Part shown: piece by piece, positions 55,806 through 64,000 of the stretch
How positions within the stretch are numbered: the first letter of the stretch is position 1
Layout of the letters: each line of letters begins with the position of its first letter
NCBI GenBank assembly: GCA_023423405.1
Contig: JAFAFR010000014.1
Coordinates: 124,001-188,000 of the forward strand
DNA length: 64,000 nt
From: Bacteroidota bacterium
Lineage (GTDB): Bacteria; Bacteroidota; Bacteroidia; Chitinophagales; Chitinophagaceae
Direction of reading: 5' to 3'
Position numbers and translations under genes: made by a program
Notes under the pieces: model-generated
The model's database searches: none
Seen by the model: only the letters and a program-made list of their open reading frames with translations
What the model was told of the DNA's origin: nothing

Positions 55806-56305
55806 GCCAGGAGCCGGTTTGGGATCGTTTTGTATTGCGGATCGATATCCGGGCGCCGCGGGAAGCCATCTATCGCGCCTGGTCCACCCGCGCCGGCATG
55901 GAGGCATGGTTCCTGCGCGAATGCCGTTACCTCGACCGCCAGGGCAATGAGATCGAAGCTAACTTTTCTGCGCTTACAGGTGACCGTTATTTATTCCGCT
56001 GGCATGGCTATCCCAACGAAGTGCAGGAAGAAGGCCGGGTGCTGGAAGAAAACGGCCGCGATCTTTTTGTATTCAGTTTCGGCAAGGCGGGGAATTGCAG
56101 GGTGAGCATCGCCAACGGTGGTGAGCTTTGCATCCTGGCATTGGAGCAAACGGAAATACCCGATGATGAAGCGGGCCGGATGAACTGGCATGTAGGCTGT
56201 AAAACAGGCTGGACCTTTTACCTCGCTAACCTCAAAAGCCTGCTCGAAGGAGGTATTGACCTCCGCAATAAGGACATCGGCCTTCAGAATATGTTAAACG
56301 CCTGA
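55802..56305 (+). CDS. SRPBCC/AHSA1-like START-fold protein
   Basis: Protein of 167 aa with the activator-of-Hsp90 C-terminal-like fold: IRAPREAIYRAWSTRAGMEAWFL and TFYLANLKSLLEGG are characteristic. Such proteins bind small hydrophobic ligands in a deep cavity. It overlaps the preceding VOC gene by 4 bp. No partner or ligand can be named. Confidence 0.84.
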   Translation: MSQEPVWDRFVLRIDIRAPREAIYRAWSTRAGMEAWFLRECRYLDRQGNEIEANFSALTGDRYLFRWHGYPNEVQEEGRVLEENGRDLFVFSFGKAGNCRVSIANGGELCILALEQTEIPDDEAGRMNWHVGCKTGWTFYLANLKSLLEGGIDLRNKDIGLQNMLNA

Positions 56306-56351
56306 GGAAGTTTTAAGAAGCGTTTTATGATACGACTGCCCGTCAAAGGAT

Positions 56352-56359
56352 TAGCTTTG
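56352..56359 (+). promoter_or_regulatory. -7 element of the nitroreductase gene
   Basis: TAGCTTTG is an exact TAnnTTTG match ending 4 nt before the ATG, predicting a leaderless mRNA. The -33 position has only TTTT at slightly wide spacing. Confidence 0.55.
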
Positions 56360-56363
56360 CGGC

Positions 56364-56954
56364 ATGATTGATACAGCTAAAGCATCCCTGGTGGATGAAG
56401 TAATCCGCGACAGAAGAAGCACCAAGCCGGCAGCCATGAATGGCCGGTCCATTTCCCGAAACGACCTGGAGGCCGTGCTTGAGGCGGCCGACTGGGCGCC
56501 CACGCATGCCTATACGGAACCCTGGCTCTTCCTGGTGTACGAAGGTGAAAAAGCCCGGGAATTCTGCCTGGCGCATGCCGATAAATACCGGGCCGTTACT
56601 CCACCTGAAAAATTCACCGCTGCCACTTACGATAAGCTGGCCACCATGGCCGACAAGGTCTCGCACCTGGTGGTGGCTGTTATGCAAAGAGGCGATAACC
56701 CCAAGATCCCTGTGCTGGAAGAAGTTGCGGCAACCGCGGCGGCCGTCCAGAACCTGCTTCTCTCCGCCACTGCCCGCGGCATTGCGAGTTTCTGGAGTAC
56801 GGGCGGCCTTACCCTGCAGCCGGCAATGAAGGAACTGCTGGGCCTGGGAGAACAGGATCATGTGCTGGGTCAGCTCTACCTGGGTTATACCGAAGAGGAA
56901 TGGCCGGTGGGAAAAAGGCTTCGTCCCCGTTCTGCCAAGTTTGTATGGAAGTGA
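56364..56954 (+). CDS. Nitroreductase-family FMN oxidoreductase
   Basis: FMN-dependent reductase of 196 aa resembling YdjA-type proteins: IRDRRSTKPA (FMN-phosphate contact Arg-Arg-Ser), AADWAPTHAYTEPWLF and ATARGIASFWSTGG. It uses NAD(P)H; the physiological substrate is unclear. Stop lies 1 bp from the convergent DsbA-like gene. A -7 box 4 nt before the ATG suggests its own transcript. Confidence 0.9.
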   Translation: MIDTAKASLVDEVIRDRRSTKPAAMNGRSISRNDLEAVLEAADWAPTHAYTEPWLFLVYEGEKAREFCLAHADKYRAVTPPEKFTAATYDKLATMADKVSHLVVAVMQRGDNPKIPVLEEVAATAAAVQNLLLSATARGIASFWSTGGLTLQPAMKELLGLGEQDHVLGQLYLGYTEEEWPVGKRLRPRSAKFVWK

Positions 56955-56955
56955 T

Positions 56956-57609
56956 TCAGTTCTTGTGCAGATCGGCCAGCACGGCTTCTATGCGCTGCAC
57001 CAGGCTGTTCTGGTCGGAATAGCCGCGCGACAGCAAAAAGAATTTGGCATCCGACACCTGCAGGAATACCGTGGGGAATCCCGTTACTTTTAAGTGCTTG
57101 CACAGCGAAAACTCGTAATAGGCTTTTTCACGGTATTCTTCACTACCCAGTTTTTCATAAAACATTGTGGGGTCAACCTCGTACTTGTCGAGCAGGTGGC
57201 GATAGGCTTCGTTATCGCAGAGATCGCGTCCTTCGAAATGCAGGGCATATTGCAGATCGGCGGCAAAAAAGACCTGCAGGTCGGGGTGAATTTCCTTAAA
57301 GATGCAGAGCGCGATGGCCGGTTTTTCCGAATTGGGGTACCAGTCGCTTTCTTCGGGATGAAAGATGTGCCAGAGATAGTCCTCGCCGAAACGAACACCA
57401 GTCATTTCTTCCACTGATTTATAGGCATCCCTTATATAACCGGCCATTACGCTGATGTGGCGGGGCTGTTCGGGAAGGATCATGCCCCCGGAGTACACGT
57501 CAAAATCGAGGCGGTCGGCGTAGAGCGTGGCAATGTTCCGGATAACCGGGCTGAACCCGTAGCACCAGCCGCAATAGGCGTCGTAACAATATATTATGGT
57601 AGGCCGCAT
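56956..57609 (-). CDS. DsbA-family thiol oxidoreductase (FrnE-like)
   Basis: Protein of 217 aa with thioredoxin fold and helical insert. The active site is CYDAYCGWCYGFSPV (CxxC = CGWC) and the cis-proline loop is KVTGFPTVFLQ. No signal peptide is seen, so it is probably cytoplasmic, similar to FrnE-type isomerases. A variant -7 box (TAATTTG, complement of 57614-57620) ends 4 nt before the ATG. Substrate unknown. Confidence 0.88.
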   Translation of the reverse strand: MRPTIIYCYDAYCGWCYGFSPVIRNIATLYADRLDFDVYSGGMILPEQPRHISVMAGYIRDAYKSVEEMTGVRFGEDYLWHIFHPEESDWYPNSEKPAIALCIFKEIHPDLQVFFAADLQYALHFEGRDLCDNEAYRHLLDKYEVDPTMFYEKLGSEEYREKAYYEFSLCKHLKVTGFPTVFLQVSDAKFFLLSRGYSDQNSLVQRIEAVLADLHKN

Positions 57610-57628
57610 GCTGCAAATTAGTCAATAA

Positions 57629-60457
57629 TCAGTGCGCCGCCAGCCAGTTTTCACCGCTGCCCACTTCTGCGATCACGGGAACATTGTTGGGCAGCACCAG
57701 GGCGTTCTGCATGGAGCTGATGATAAGCGGCTTCAGTTTTTCCACTTCATCACGGCGTGCATCGAATACCAGTTCATCGTGCACCTGCAGCACCATTTTG
57801 CTTTTCAGTTTCTCTTTCTTAAGCGCGGCGTGCATGGCCGTCATAGCCAGTTTGATCATATCGGCGGCGGCGCCCTGGATGGGGGAATTGATGGCGTTCC
57901 TTTCTGCAAATCCGCGTACGGTGAAATTGGAAGAATTAATGTCCCGCAGCCACCGTTTTCTTCCCATCAGCGTTTGTACATAACCGTTTTCTTTGGCAAA
58001 CTGTATGGTTTCTTCCATGTAACGCGAAATGCCGCTGAATTCCTTTTTATAGTTGTCGATGATTTCCTTTGCTTCCGTTCTGGTGATGCCGAGGTTGTCG
58101 GCCAGCCCGAAAGCGCCCTGCCCGTATATAATGCCAAAGTTCACACTTTTCGCTTTCCGGCGCTGGTCCTTGGTCACCTGCGATTCTTCTACGCCATATA
58201 CTTTGGCTGCCGTGGCCGTATGGATATCCTTGCCCAGGCGGAATGCCTCGCACATATTGGCATCGCCACTGATGGCGGCAACGATCCGCAATTCGATCTG
58301 GGAATAGTCGGCGCTCAGCAGGATATGATCTGCATCGCGTGGAATAAAGGCCTTGCGGATCTCGCGACCTCTTTCCGTACGCACGGGGATGTTCTGGAGA
58401 TTGGGGTTGTTGCTGGAAAGCCGGCCTGTGACGGCAACCGCCTGCGCATAAGAAGTATGGACCCTGCCCGTTTTTCGGTTGATCATTAACGGTAGTGCGT
58501 CTACATAGGTGGATTTAAGCTTGGTGAGTTCGCGGAAAGCAAGTATGTCGTCCACAATGGGGTTCAGCATGGCCAGTTTCATCAGCACGTCTTCGCCGGT
58601 AGCGTATTGTCCTGTTTTTGTTTTCCGGGCCTTGGGGTCCAGCTTCAGCTTTTCAAACAGCACTTCACCCAACTGTTTGGGCGAAGCCAGGTTAAAACGT
58701 ACGCCGGCCTGCTGGTATACGCGGTCCTCTGCCGAGCGCGCGTCTCTTTCCAGCTCTTTGGAATAATCGAGCAGGAAATCGGTATCCACGCGAATGCCTT
58801 CGAACTCCATATCGGTAAGTACTTTCACCAGCGGGTTTTCCACTTGATCGAACACTTCCTGTACCTCCAGGCTTTTCAGCAGGGGCGTGAAGGAGTGTTT
58901 GAGCTGTAGGGTGATATCGGCGTCTTCCGCGGCATACTCCTTGATCTTTTCCAGCTCCACATCGCGCATATTGCCCTGGGCCTTGCCCTTTTTGCCAATC
59001 AGTTCTTCAATGGAAACAGGGTGGTATCCCAGGTATTTCGCGCTGAGGATATCCATGCTTCTTTTCCCTTCGGGCTCTATTACATAGTGCGCCAGCATGG
59101 TGTCGAAAAGGCTGCCGGCGATTTCGATGCCGTACCATTTCAATACCAGCAGATCGTACTTGGTGTTATGTCCTATCCAGGTTTTGGTTTTGTCCTGGAA
59201 GAGAACGGCAAAGCGGGTGAGGATGCGGCGGGTTTGCTCCTGGTCGGCGGGACAAGGAACATAAAACGCTTCCCCCGGCTGCACGGAAAAGCTGAGGCCC
59301 ACGAGTTCCGCATCGTTGGCGTCGATATTGGTGGTTTCGGTATCGAAACAGATATCGTCGCTTGCCGATAATTTCCTGACGAGGGCGTCGATGGCATCCA
59401 GCCCTTCAATGAGTTCGTAGCGATGCGGCGTATTGTGGATGTTCCGTTCGGCGCCTGCCGCAATGCTTTCTGTTTCTTCCTCTTCGTCAACGGGTTTTTC
59501 TGCGGGGCCTGTGTTTACGATGTTTCCGAAAAGATCTGTCTGCACGGCTTTTGCCACAGGCGCAGCGGCAGCGGCGATACCGATCTCTTCTCCCAGCACC
59601 CTTTTGGCGAAGGTTCGGAATTCGAGTTCACCGAAGACCTCTTTCAACTCATCGCGGTTCCAGTCCTTCAGCCGGAAATCTTCTTCGTGGAACTGCACAG
59701 GTACGGTAGTGATGATGGTGGCCAGTTTTTTGGAAAGAACGGCCAGCTCTTTTCCATTGCGTATCTTTTCTCCGAGGGATCCTTTGATACTATCGGCGGC
59801 TGCCAGGATGTTTTCGAGAGAACCGTGTTCCGCCAGCAATTTAGCGGCTGTTTTTTCGCCTATTCCCGGAATGCCCGGGATGTTGTCCACCGCATCGCCC
59901 ATGAGCCCCAGTACATCTATTACCTGGTCCACCGATTGAATATTCCATTTAGCGCAGACCTCCGCCGGCCCCATGATCTCAATATCGCCTCCCTGGTAAC
60001 CGGGTTTGTAAATTTTGATATGGCTGGAAACAAGCTGCCCATAGTCTTTGTCGGGCGTTACCATAAATACGTCGTAACCCGCGTCTGCAGCCTGTTTGCT
60101 GAGGGTGCCAATCACATCGTCGGCTTCATAGCCATCGAGTTCCATAACGGGGATATTGAATCCCCGGATGATGCGCTTGATATCAGGAATGGCAAGGATA
60201 AGGTCTTCGGGCGCTTCCTGGCGGTTGGCTTTGTAATCGGAAAAATCAATGTGTCTTTCTGTGGGCGCATGGGTATCGAAGCAGACCGCCATATGGGTTG
60301 GCTTGCGGTTGTTGATCAGTTCCAGCAAGGCATTGGTGAAACCAAATTGCGCATTGGTATTTTTCCCCTGCGTGGTGATGCGGGGGCTGCGGATCAATGC
60401 GTAATAAGCCCTGAAAATGAGGGCCATAGCGTCCAGGAGAAAGAGGCGTTTATCCAT
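57629..60457 (-). CDS. polA: DNA polymerase I
   Basis: Repair and lagging-strand polymerase of 942 aa. The 5'-3' exonuclease (1-290; FLLDAMALIFRAYY, GYEADDVIGTL, GIPGIGEKTA) is followed by a 3'-5' exonuclease whose catalytic acids look intact (CFDTETT, GHNTKYDLLV, AAEDADITLQ) and by the polymerase (from about 560: SADYSQIELRI, KSVNFGIIYGQGAFGL, LQVHDELVFDA). So this is a proofreading type. ATG 60457 is chosen; TTG 60463 is possible. A perfect -7 box ends 3 nt before this ATG. Confidence 0.95.
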   Translation of the reverse strand: MDKRLFLLDAMALIFRAYYALIRSPRITTQGKNTNAQFGFTNALLELINNRKPTHMAVCFDTHAPTERHIDFSDYKANRQEAPEDLILAIPDIKRIIRGFNIPVMELDGYEADDVIGTLSKQAADAGYDVFMVTPDKDYGQLVSSHIKIYKPGYQGGDIEIMGPAEVCAKWNIQSVDQVIDVLGLMGDAVDNIPGIPGIGEKTAAKLLAEHGSLENILAAADSIKGSLGEKIRNGKELAVLSKKLATIITTVPVQFHEEDFRLKDWNRDELKEVFGELEFRTFAKRVLGEEIGIAAAAAPVAKAVQTDLFGNIVNTGPAEKPVDEEEETESIAAGAERNIHNTPHRYELIEGLDAIDALVRKLSASDDICFDTETTNIDANDAELVGLSFSVQPGEAFYVPCPADQEQTRRILTRFAVLFQDKTKTWIGHNTKYDLLVLKWYGIEIAGSLFDTMLAHYVIEPEGKRSMDILSAKYLGYHPVSIEELIGKKGKAQGNMRDVELEKIKEYAAEDADITLQLKHSFTPLLKSLEVQEVFDQVENPLVKVLTDMEFEGIRVDTDFLLDYSKELERDARSAEDRVYQQAGVRFNLASPKQLGEVLFEKLKLDPKARKTKTGQYATGEDVLMKLAMLNPIVDDILAFRELTKLKSTYVDALPLMINRKTGRVHTSYAQAVAVTGRLSSNNPNLQNIPVRTERGREIRKAFIPRDADHILLSADYSQIELRIVAAISGDANMCEAFRLGKDIHTATAAKVYGVEESQVTKDQRRKAKSVNFGIIYGQGAFGLADNLGITRTEAKEIIDNYKKEFSGISRYMEETIQFAKENGYVQTLMGRKRWLRDINSSNFTVRGFAERNAINSPIQGAAADMIKLAMTAMHAALKKEKLKSKMVLQVHDELVFDARRDEVEKLKPLIISSMQNALVLPNNVPVIAEVGSGENWLAAH

Positions 60458-60460
60458 CCC

Positions 60461-60468
60461 CAAATATA
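60461..60468 (-). promoter_or_regulatory. -7 element of polA
   Basis: Minus-strand TATATTTG, exact TAnnTTTG, 3 nt before ATG 60457. A leaderless mRNA is predicted. Confidence 0.5.
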
Positions 60469-60569
60469 AACATTCGACACCTTAACATAACGTTTAAACA
60501 AAGCTGGCATGGTGATTGAAATAAAGCAAGGGAGTCAGTTATTCATTTATCCATTCAAAAAATAAGTTT

Positions 60570-60887
60570 ATGAAACAGATGAAAATGACCGCCCTTGCAT
60601 TGGGAGTTATGACAGCAGGACTGTTTGCCTTCAAGAGCCTCGACAACGGCTCTATCAAAGGAACCGTAACCCCTGCAGACGGTGCAGTACAGGCCTGGGC
60701 AATCTCTTCAGCAGATACCCTGAAAGCAGCCGTCAACAATGGCGCCTTTGAAATCACTAATGTTAAGCCAGGCGATTATCGTTTGATCATTGAAGCAAAG
60801 CCGCCGTATAAGAACCAGGCGAAAGAAGGCGTAAGTGTGAAAGATGACACGCCGACAGACGTAGGTGAAATCAAACTCGAACAATAA
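60570..60887 (+). CDS. Small secreted protein with carboxypeptidase-regulatory-like domain
   Basis: Exported protein of 105 aa. After a signal peptide (ALALGVMTAGLFA) the mature part is one beta-sandwich repeat: GSIKGTVTPADGAVQAWAI, then ITNVKPGDYRLIIEA and VGEIKLE. This matches the carboxypeptidase-regulatory-like fold often fused to Bacteroidota outer-membrane receptors, but here it stands alone. Function unknown. A strong bidirectional hairpin follows. Confidence 0.8.
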   Translation: MKQMKMTALALGVMTAGLFAFKSLDNGSIKGTVTPADGAVQAWAISSADTLKAAVNNGAFEITNVKPGDYRLIIEAKPPYKNQAKEGVSVKDDTPTDVGEIKLEQ

Positions 60888-60902
60888 TCTTTCGGTCGGA
60901 AA

Positions 60903-60937
60903 AAAGAGCGGCATACCTGTGGCGTGCCGCTCTTTTT
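60903..60937. terminator. Bidirectional terminator
   Basis: Perfect 11-bp stem (AAAGAGCGGCA with TGCCGCTCTTT), 11-nt loop, T runs on both sides. It separates the secreted-protein gene from the convergent three-Y regulator gene. Confidence 0.9.
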
Positions 60938-60946
60938 ATTTGTGCA

Positions 60947-63844
60947 TCAGCCCGGGATCTGGATGAGATAATCGAAGAGATTCATTTCAGTAGGGATTTG
61001 TAACTTCTTTCGCAACCGGTAGCGGCTGATCTCCACACCACGTACGGAAATATTGAGCAGGGGCGCAATTTCCTTGGTGGACAAATTCATGCGCAGGTAA
61101 GCGCAGAGCCTGATTTCATTGGCCGTGAGCGAAGGATGAACAGCTTTCAGTTTCACGAGAAAATCGCTGTGCACTTTGTCGAAATGCAATGCAAAACTTT
61201 CCCATTCGTTGTCCATTCTTTCATCGTCGCCCAGTACACGGACCATTCTTTTGATCTCTTCCAGCGGGTTGTTTCCATCGATGGATTTAAGCTGTTTCGA
61301 AAGGTCTTCCTTCACCTTTGAAATGAGCTCGCTTTTCTGCACCAGGTGCAGCGCGGAAGAAGCCAGTTCGGTATTCTTGTGTGCTATTTCTGCTTCCAGT
61401 TTTTCATTGCGCAACTTCACGATCTCCTTTTCATTTTTTTCCATTTCGAGCTGGTGCAGGTACTGGAGTTTTTTCTGTTCCTCTTCATGCCGTTGTTGCT
61501 GGCCGCTGAATCTTTTTTCCTGCCAGCGGTAGAGCAGGTAAATGCCCAGCAGGGCCAGCAATACATAGCCCAGGTAAGCATAGGTGGATTTGTACCAGGG
61601 CGGCAGTATTATAAAACTGTAACTGCCCGCCATCGATTCCTGGCCCTGGTTGGCGCGGGCTTTAAACTGAAATACGTATTTACCGGGTGGAAGGTTGGTA
61701 TAGTCTTTTTCTGACCGGCGCGACCACTCCGACCATTGTTCATCAAATCCCTTGAGCAGGTAACTGTATTCAATATGGAGGGCATTGCCGAAGCTGGTGG
61801 CAGTATATTCAAAATGGAGGGCGTTTGTCTGGAACCCTATTCGTGGAATGCCGCCGGCAGACTGTTCCTGGGGGGCATCCACGTCGCTGAAATAGCCGCC
61901 GAAAATGGTGCTGTCGGCGGCTGGTCCGATGGCTACTTTCCGGAGTTTCACCAGCAGCACCGATTTTTTCTTTTTATAAGCTTCGAGGTTAAAAAGATAA
62001 AAGCCTTTTTCGCCGCCGATGATGACCTGGTTGGGCAGGATGGGATTGATGTGTTCAAAGCCACTGACCAGCCGGTTATTGAGTTCGGGGATATGGATGA
62101 TCTCTGCTTTTGGACCGCTGAGATCCAGGATGCCTACACTTTTATCGTGCACGAACCAGATATTGCCGGCGCCGTCTTCCCTGAGCAGGCGGATGCTCAT
62201 CTTCCCGAGATAGCGGCTGAGCAGTTCATTCGGCTGGAAGATATCTTTCCCGGGAACGTATTCCATTATACCTCTTTCCGTTGCGATCAGCAGTTTATTG
62301 CGATAGGGGAAAAGGAAGTTGACGCCGTATAAACCTTCTTTCTCGCCATAGCGCCGGATCTCCGGGTCAGCGCCTTCGCGCCGGCCGATGCGGTAGAGGC
62401 CCATATAAGGATGTCCCACCCAGATGGTGTTTTCGTTTTCGACGGTGATGAAGCGGGCCGACTCAAAATTGGCTTTCTCCGGAAGCAGGTGGAAACCGCT
62501 CTTATCATGTCCGAAAAATCGCAGTCCCATATAGTTCCCGGCCACGATCATGGAGGCCGGGAGGATGTTCTGCAGCGGCAGGAATGTCCAGAAGCCCGAT
62601 TGGCGGTCGATCAGTTGTACGGAATTGGGCTCCACCAGGTAAGCGCCTTCGTGGTGGCCCATCAGGAGGCGGCCGTTTATTTCGGCAAGGTTCCATACCT
62701 GTCCCTTTACGCCGTTGACGGGCTGGAAACCGTCCTGGAACTGGAGTGTGGAGCCCGAACTGTCCACCGGCGCATGATAGAGCCCGTTGGACGTGCCGAT
62801 GTAAAGTTCTTTTCCAAAGAGTAAAGAAGCGTAACCGGTGCTTTCGTTCTGGTAGCCGGCATAAAAGTGACGGATGGCAGGATCGAAGACCACCAGGTCA
62901 ATGCCGTTATCGAGCCCCAGCCAGAGGTTTTGCTGCCGGTCGGTAAAAAGGGAGAGGATATTGTTGTTCTGGAGGCCCTGTTCGCGGGAGATATGCCGGA
63001 GGAGCCGGCCATTCCGGTCCACCAGGTAACAGCCGCCCAGGGTGGTGCCCAGGGCGAAAATGCCATTTCCGGCCGGGGCGGCGGTATAAATGCGCTGCGC
63101 TGCGATGGCATCGAGCCCGGGCGAGTGCAGCGGGTGTACCTGGTTGCCGGCAAGGATAAAAAGGCCGTCTTTGAGGGTGGCGAGGAGGGCGCTGTCGCGC
63201 GAAATGGACATGCAACCCGTTACCATGTATTCCTCCGGCATGGCGGCCGTGGAAATGAGTGGAACCCAGGAACCCTTCTGGAAAACCAGGAGCCGGAAAT
63301 TATTGTCCTGCGCAATAAGGCGGCCATTGCATTTGGTTATAAACTGCCAGGCCGGGGTTTGATACACCCGTATCTGGTTGTCGGAGTATTGGTAGATGCG
63401 GTTGGAGGACCGGAAAAAAATATCGCCGTCAAATTGAATGATGTCCCAGATATCCGCAAAGGAGCGTTCGTTCTCCGGCATCAGTTTTTTCAGGGAATGG
63501 TATTTCAGTTCACCCCGTTCGTCGGGAGAGAAATAACCCAGTTCATCCTGGGCGCCTATATATATTTTATTGTCGGAGGCGATTTCGAGGGAGCGGGCGA
63601 TGGTTTTGTTGGGGAGTTTATAGCTCTTCCAGGTGGTGCCGTCAAAACTCAGCATGCCTTCATTATTGGCAAAATAGAGGATGCCCGACTGGTCCTGCCG
63701 CATGTCCCAGCTTTGGGAACCCCCTCCATATTGTTGCTTTGAATAATTCACCACATCAGGAAAATCGATAATGTGTTGAGCTATCCCTGGAACGGAGTAA
63801 CAAAGCAATAACAGCAGCATGGTTCTGGCGGCAATCATGGCCAT
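60947..63844 (-). CDS. Propeller/Y_Y_Y sensor with LuxR-type HTH
   Basis: One-piece regulator of 965 aa. Signal peptide (MLLLLLCYSVPGIAQ), periplasmic beta-propeller repeats to about residue 680 (e.g. ILSLFTDRQQNLWLGLDNGID), a Y_Y_Y domain (YSYLLKGFDEQWSEWS), one TM (YLGYVLLALLGIYLLY, about 760), a coiled coil, then a LuxR-type HTH (NEIRLCAYLRMNLSTKEIAPLLNIS). There is no kinase domain, so it should sense a sugar or polymer and bind DNA directly. ATG 63838 is an alternative start. Proteins of this type often sit beside susCD genes; the left-hand neighbour lies outside the window. Confidence 0.88.
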   Translation of the reverse strand: MAMIAARTMLLLLLCYSVPGIAQHIIDFPDVVNYSKQQYGGGSQSWDMRQDQSGILYFANNEGMLSFDGTTWKSYKLPNKTIARSLEIASDNKIYIGAQDELGYFSPDERGELKYHSLKKLMPENERSFADIWDIIQFDGDIFFRSSNRIYQYSDNQIRVYQTPAWQFITKCNGRLIAQDNNFRLLVFQKGSWVPLISTAAMPEEYMVTGCMSISRDSALLATLKDGLFILAGNQVHPLHSPGLDAIAAQRIYTAAPAGNGIFALGTTLGGCYLVDRNGRLLRHISREQGLQNNNILSLFTDRQQNLWLGLDNGIDLVVFDPAIRHFYAGYQNESTGYASLLFGKELYIGTSNGLYHAPVDSSGSTLQFQDGFQPVNGVKGQVWNLAEINGRLLMGHHEGAYLVEPNSVQLIDRQSGFWTFLPLQNILPASMIVAGNYMGLRFFGHDKSGFHLLPEKANFESARFITVENENTIWVGHPYMGLYRIGRREGADPEIRRYGEKEGLYGVNFLFPYRNKLLIATERGIMEYVPGKDIFQPNELLSRYLGKMSIRLLREDGAGNIWFVHDKSVGILDLSGPKAEIIHIPELNNRLVSGFEHINPILPNQVIIGGEKGFYLFNLEAYKKKKSVLLVKLRKVAIGPAADSTIFGGYFSDVDAPQEQSAGGIPRIGFQTNALHFEYTATSFGNALHIEYSYLLKGFDEQWSEWSRRSEKDYTNLPPGKYVFQFKARANQGQESMAGSYSFIILPPWYKSTYAYLGYVLLALLGIYLLYRWQEKRFSGQQQRHEEEQKKLQYLHQLEMEKNEKEIVKLRNEKLEAEIAHKNTELASSALHLVQKSELISKVKEDLSKQLKSIDGNNPLEEIKRMVRVLGDDERMDNEWESFALHFDKVHSDFLVKLKAVHPSLTANEIRLCAYLRMNLSTKEIAPLLNISVRGVEISRYRLRKKLQIPTEMNLFDYLIQIPG

Positions 63845-63877
63845 GAAAATAGTATAAGGACAGGAGAAAAAGAGCCA

Positions 63878-63939
63878 TGATGTAGTAGAAAGATACCATT
63901 TCAGCCTGAAATCGGCAGGTTGATGTAGTAGTGATGTAG
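63878..63939. repeat. Three TGATGTAG direct repeats upstream of the regulator
   Basis: TGATGTAGTAG occurs at 63878-63888 and 63921-63931, and TGATGTAG follows at 63932-63939. Starts are 43 bp and 11 bp apart, close to whole helical turns, so all lie on one face of the DNA. They are upstream of the minus-strand regulator and probably of a plus-strand gene beyond the window end; candidate HTH binding sites. The remaining bases to 64000 show no gene. Confidence 0.55.
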
Positions 63940-64000
63940 CGGAAAACTGGCATTTTGAGAAGGTCGAAACTACTTTTGGAAGGTTGAAAACGATTTGCGT

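Noticed and set aside
59423..60469. Plus-strand open frame of 348 codons opposite polA
   Set aside because: Antisense shadow; polA motifs are unambiguous on the minus strand.
1..64000. tRNA, rRNA, CRISPR, insertion sequence or prophage
   Set aside because: I looked through the intergenic spaces for T-loop-like sequence, regular repeats, transposase motifs and phage genes and found none.

Overview
The window looks like chromosomal DNA of a Bacteroidota, most likely the Chitinophagia/Chitinophagaceae branch. Reasons: families typical of that phylum (DUF2480, DUF5606, DUF1761-like, a three-Y/LuxR hybrid regulator, a standalone GH3 enzyme), many -7 elements of the Bacteroidota form TAnnTTTG, weak Shine-Dalgarno signals, and a moderately GC-rich base composition. 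The content is mostly core housekeeping genes. I see no prophage, insertion sequence, CRISPR array, tRNA or rRNA.

Layout. 0-6 kb: the 3' part of a methionine-type aminotransferase, a ClC channel/antiporter with CBS domains, an OmpR/histidine-kinase pair and a UspA-like protein. 6-13.4 kb (minus): an AddA/AddB-like helicase-nuclease pair followed by a chromate-type transporter. 13.4-17.2 kb: dGTPase, serine hydrolase, nadD-feoA, ybeY. 17.2-23 kb is the replication/segregation neighbourhood: two parS-type palindromes flank an AT-rich small membrane-protein gene next to mnmG. After a DEAD-box helicase and nadA comes a 580-bp gene-free segment with an AT-rich tract and many DnaA-box-like 9-mers, which I propose as oriC. 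23-34 kb: a PpiD/SurA-like foldase, dnaN, recX, an omega-amidase-like nitrilase, nagA, an S41 protease, thiL and an IMPase. 34-44 kb: a glycosyltransferase, a GH3 enzyme, GNAT, CorA, LysE, MtgA, and a pnuC / NadR-kinase / GT39 operon. 44-48.3 kb: OsmC and a 5-oxoprolinase cluster (pxpB-pxpC-pxpA) with an Nramp-fold transporter that lacks the usual metal ligands. 48.3-53 kb: Nfu, a MerC/SCO/Fur-family divergon with a clear dyad operator, an M3 peptidase and DUF5606. 53-64 kb: a LytS/LytTR pair, small enzymes, a DsbA-like oxidoreductase, polA, and a large three-Y/LuxR regulator with repeated TGATGTAG motifs upstream.

Themes. (1) Replication and repair: candidate oriC, parS, dnaN, polA, AddAB-like, RecX, dGTPase. 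(2) NAD supply: NadA, NadD, PnuC and a NadR-type kinase. (3) Metal handling: MerC/SCO/Fur, CorA, FeoA, Nfu. (4) A recurring promoter layout in which the -7 box ends 3-5 nt before the start codon, predicting leaderless mRNAs. All functions are inferred from motifs and family knowledge; no database search was possible.
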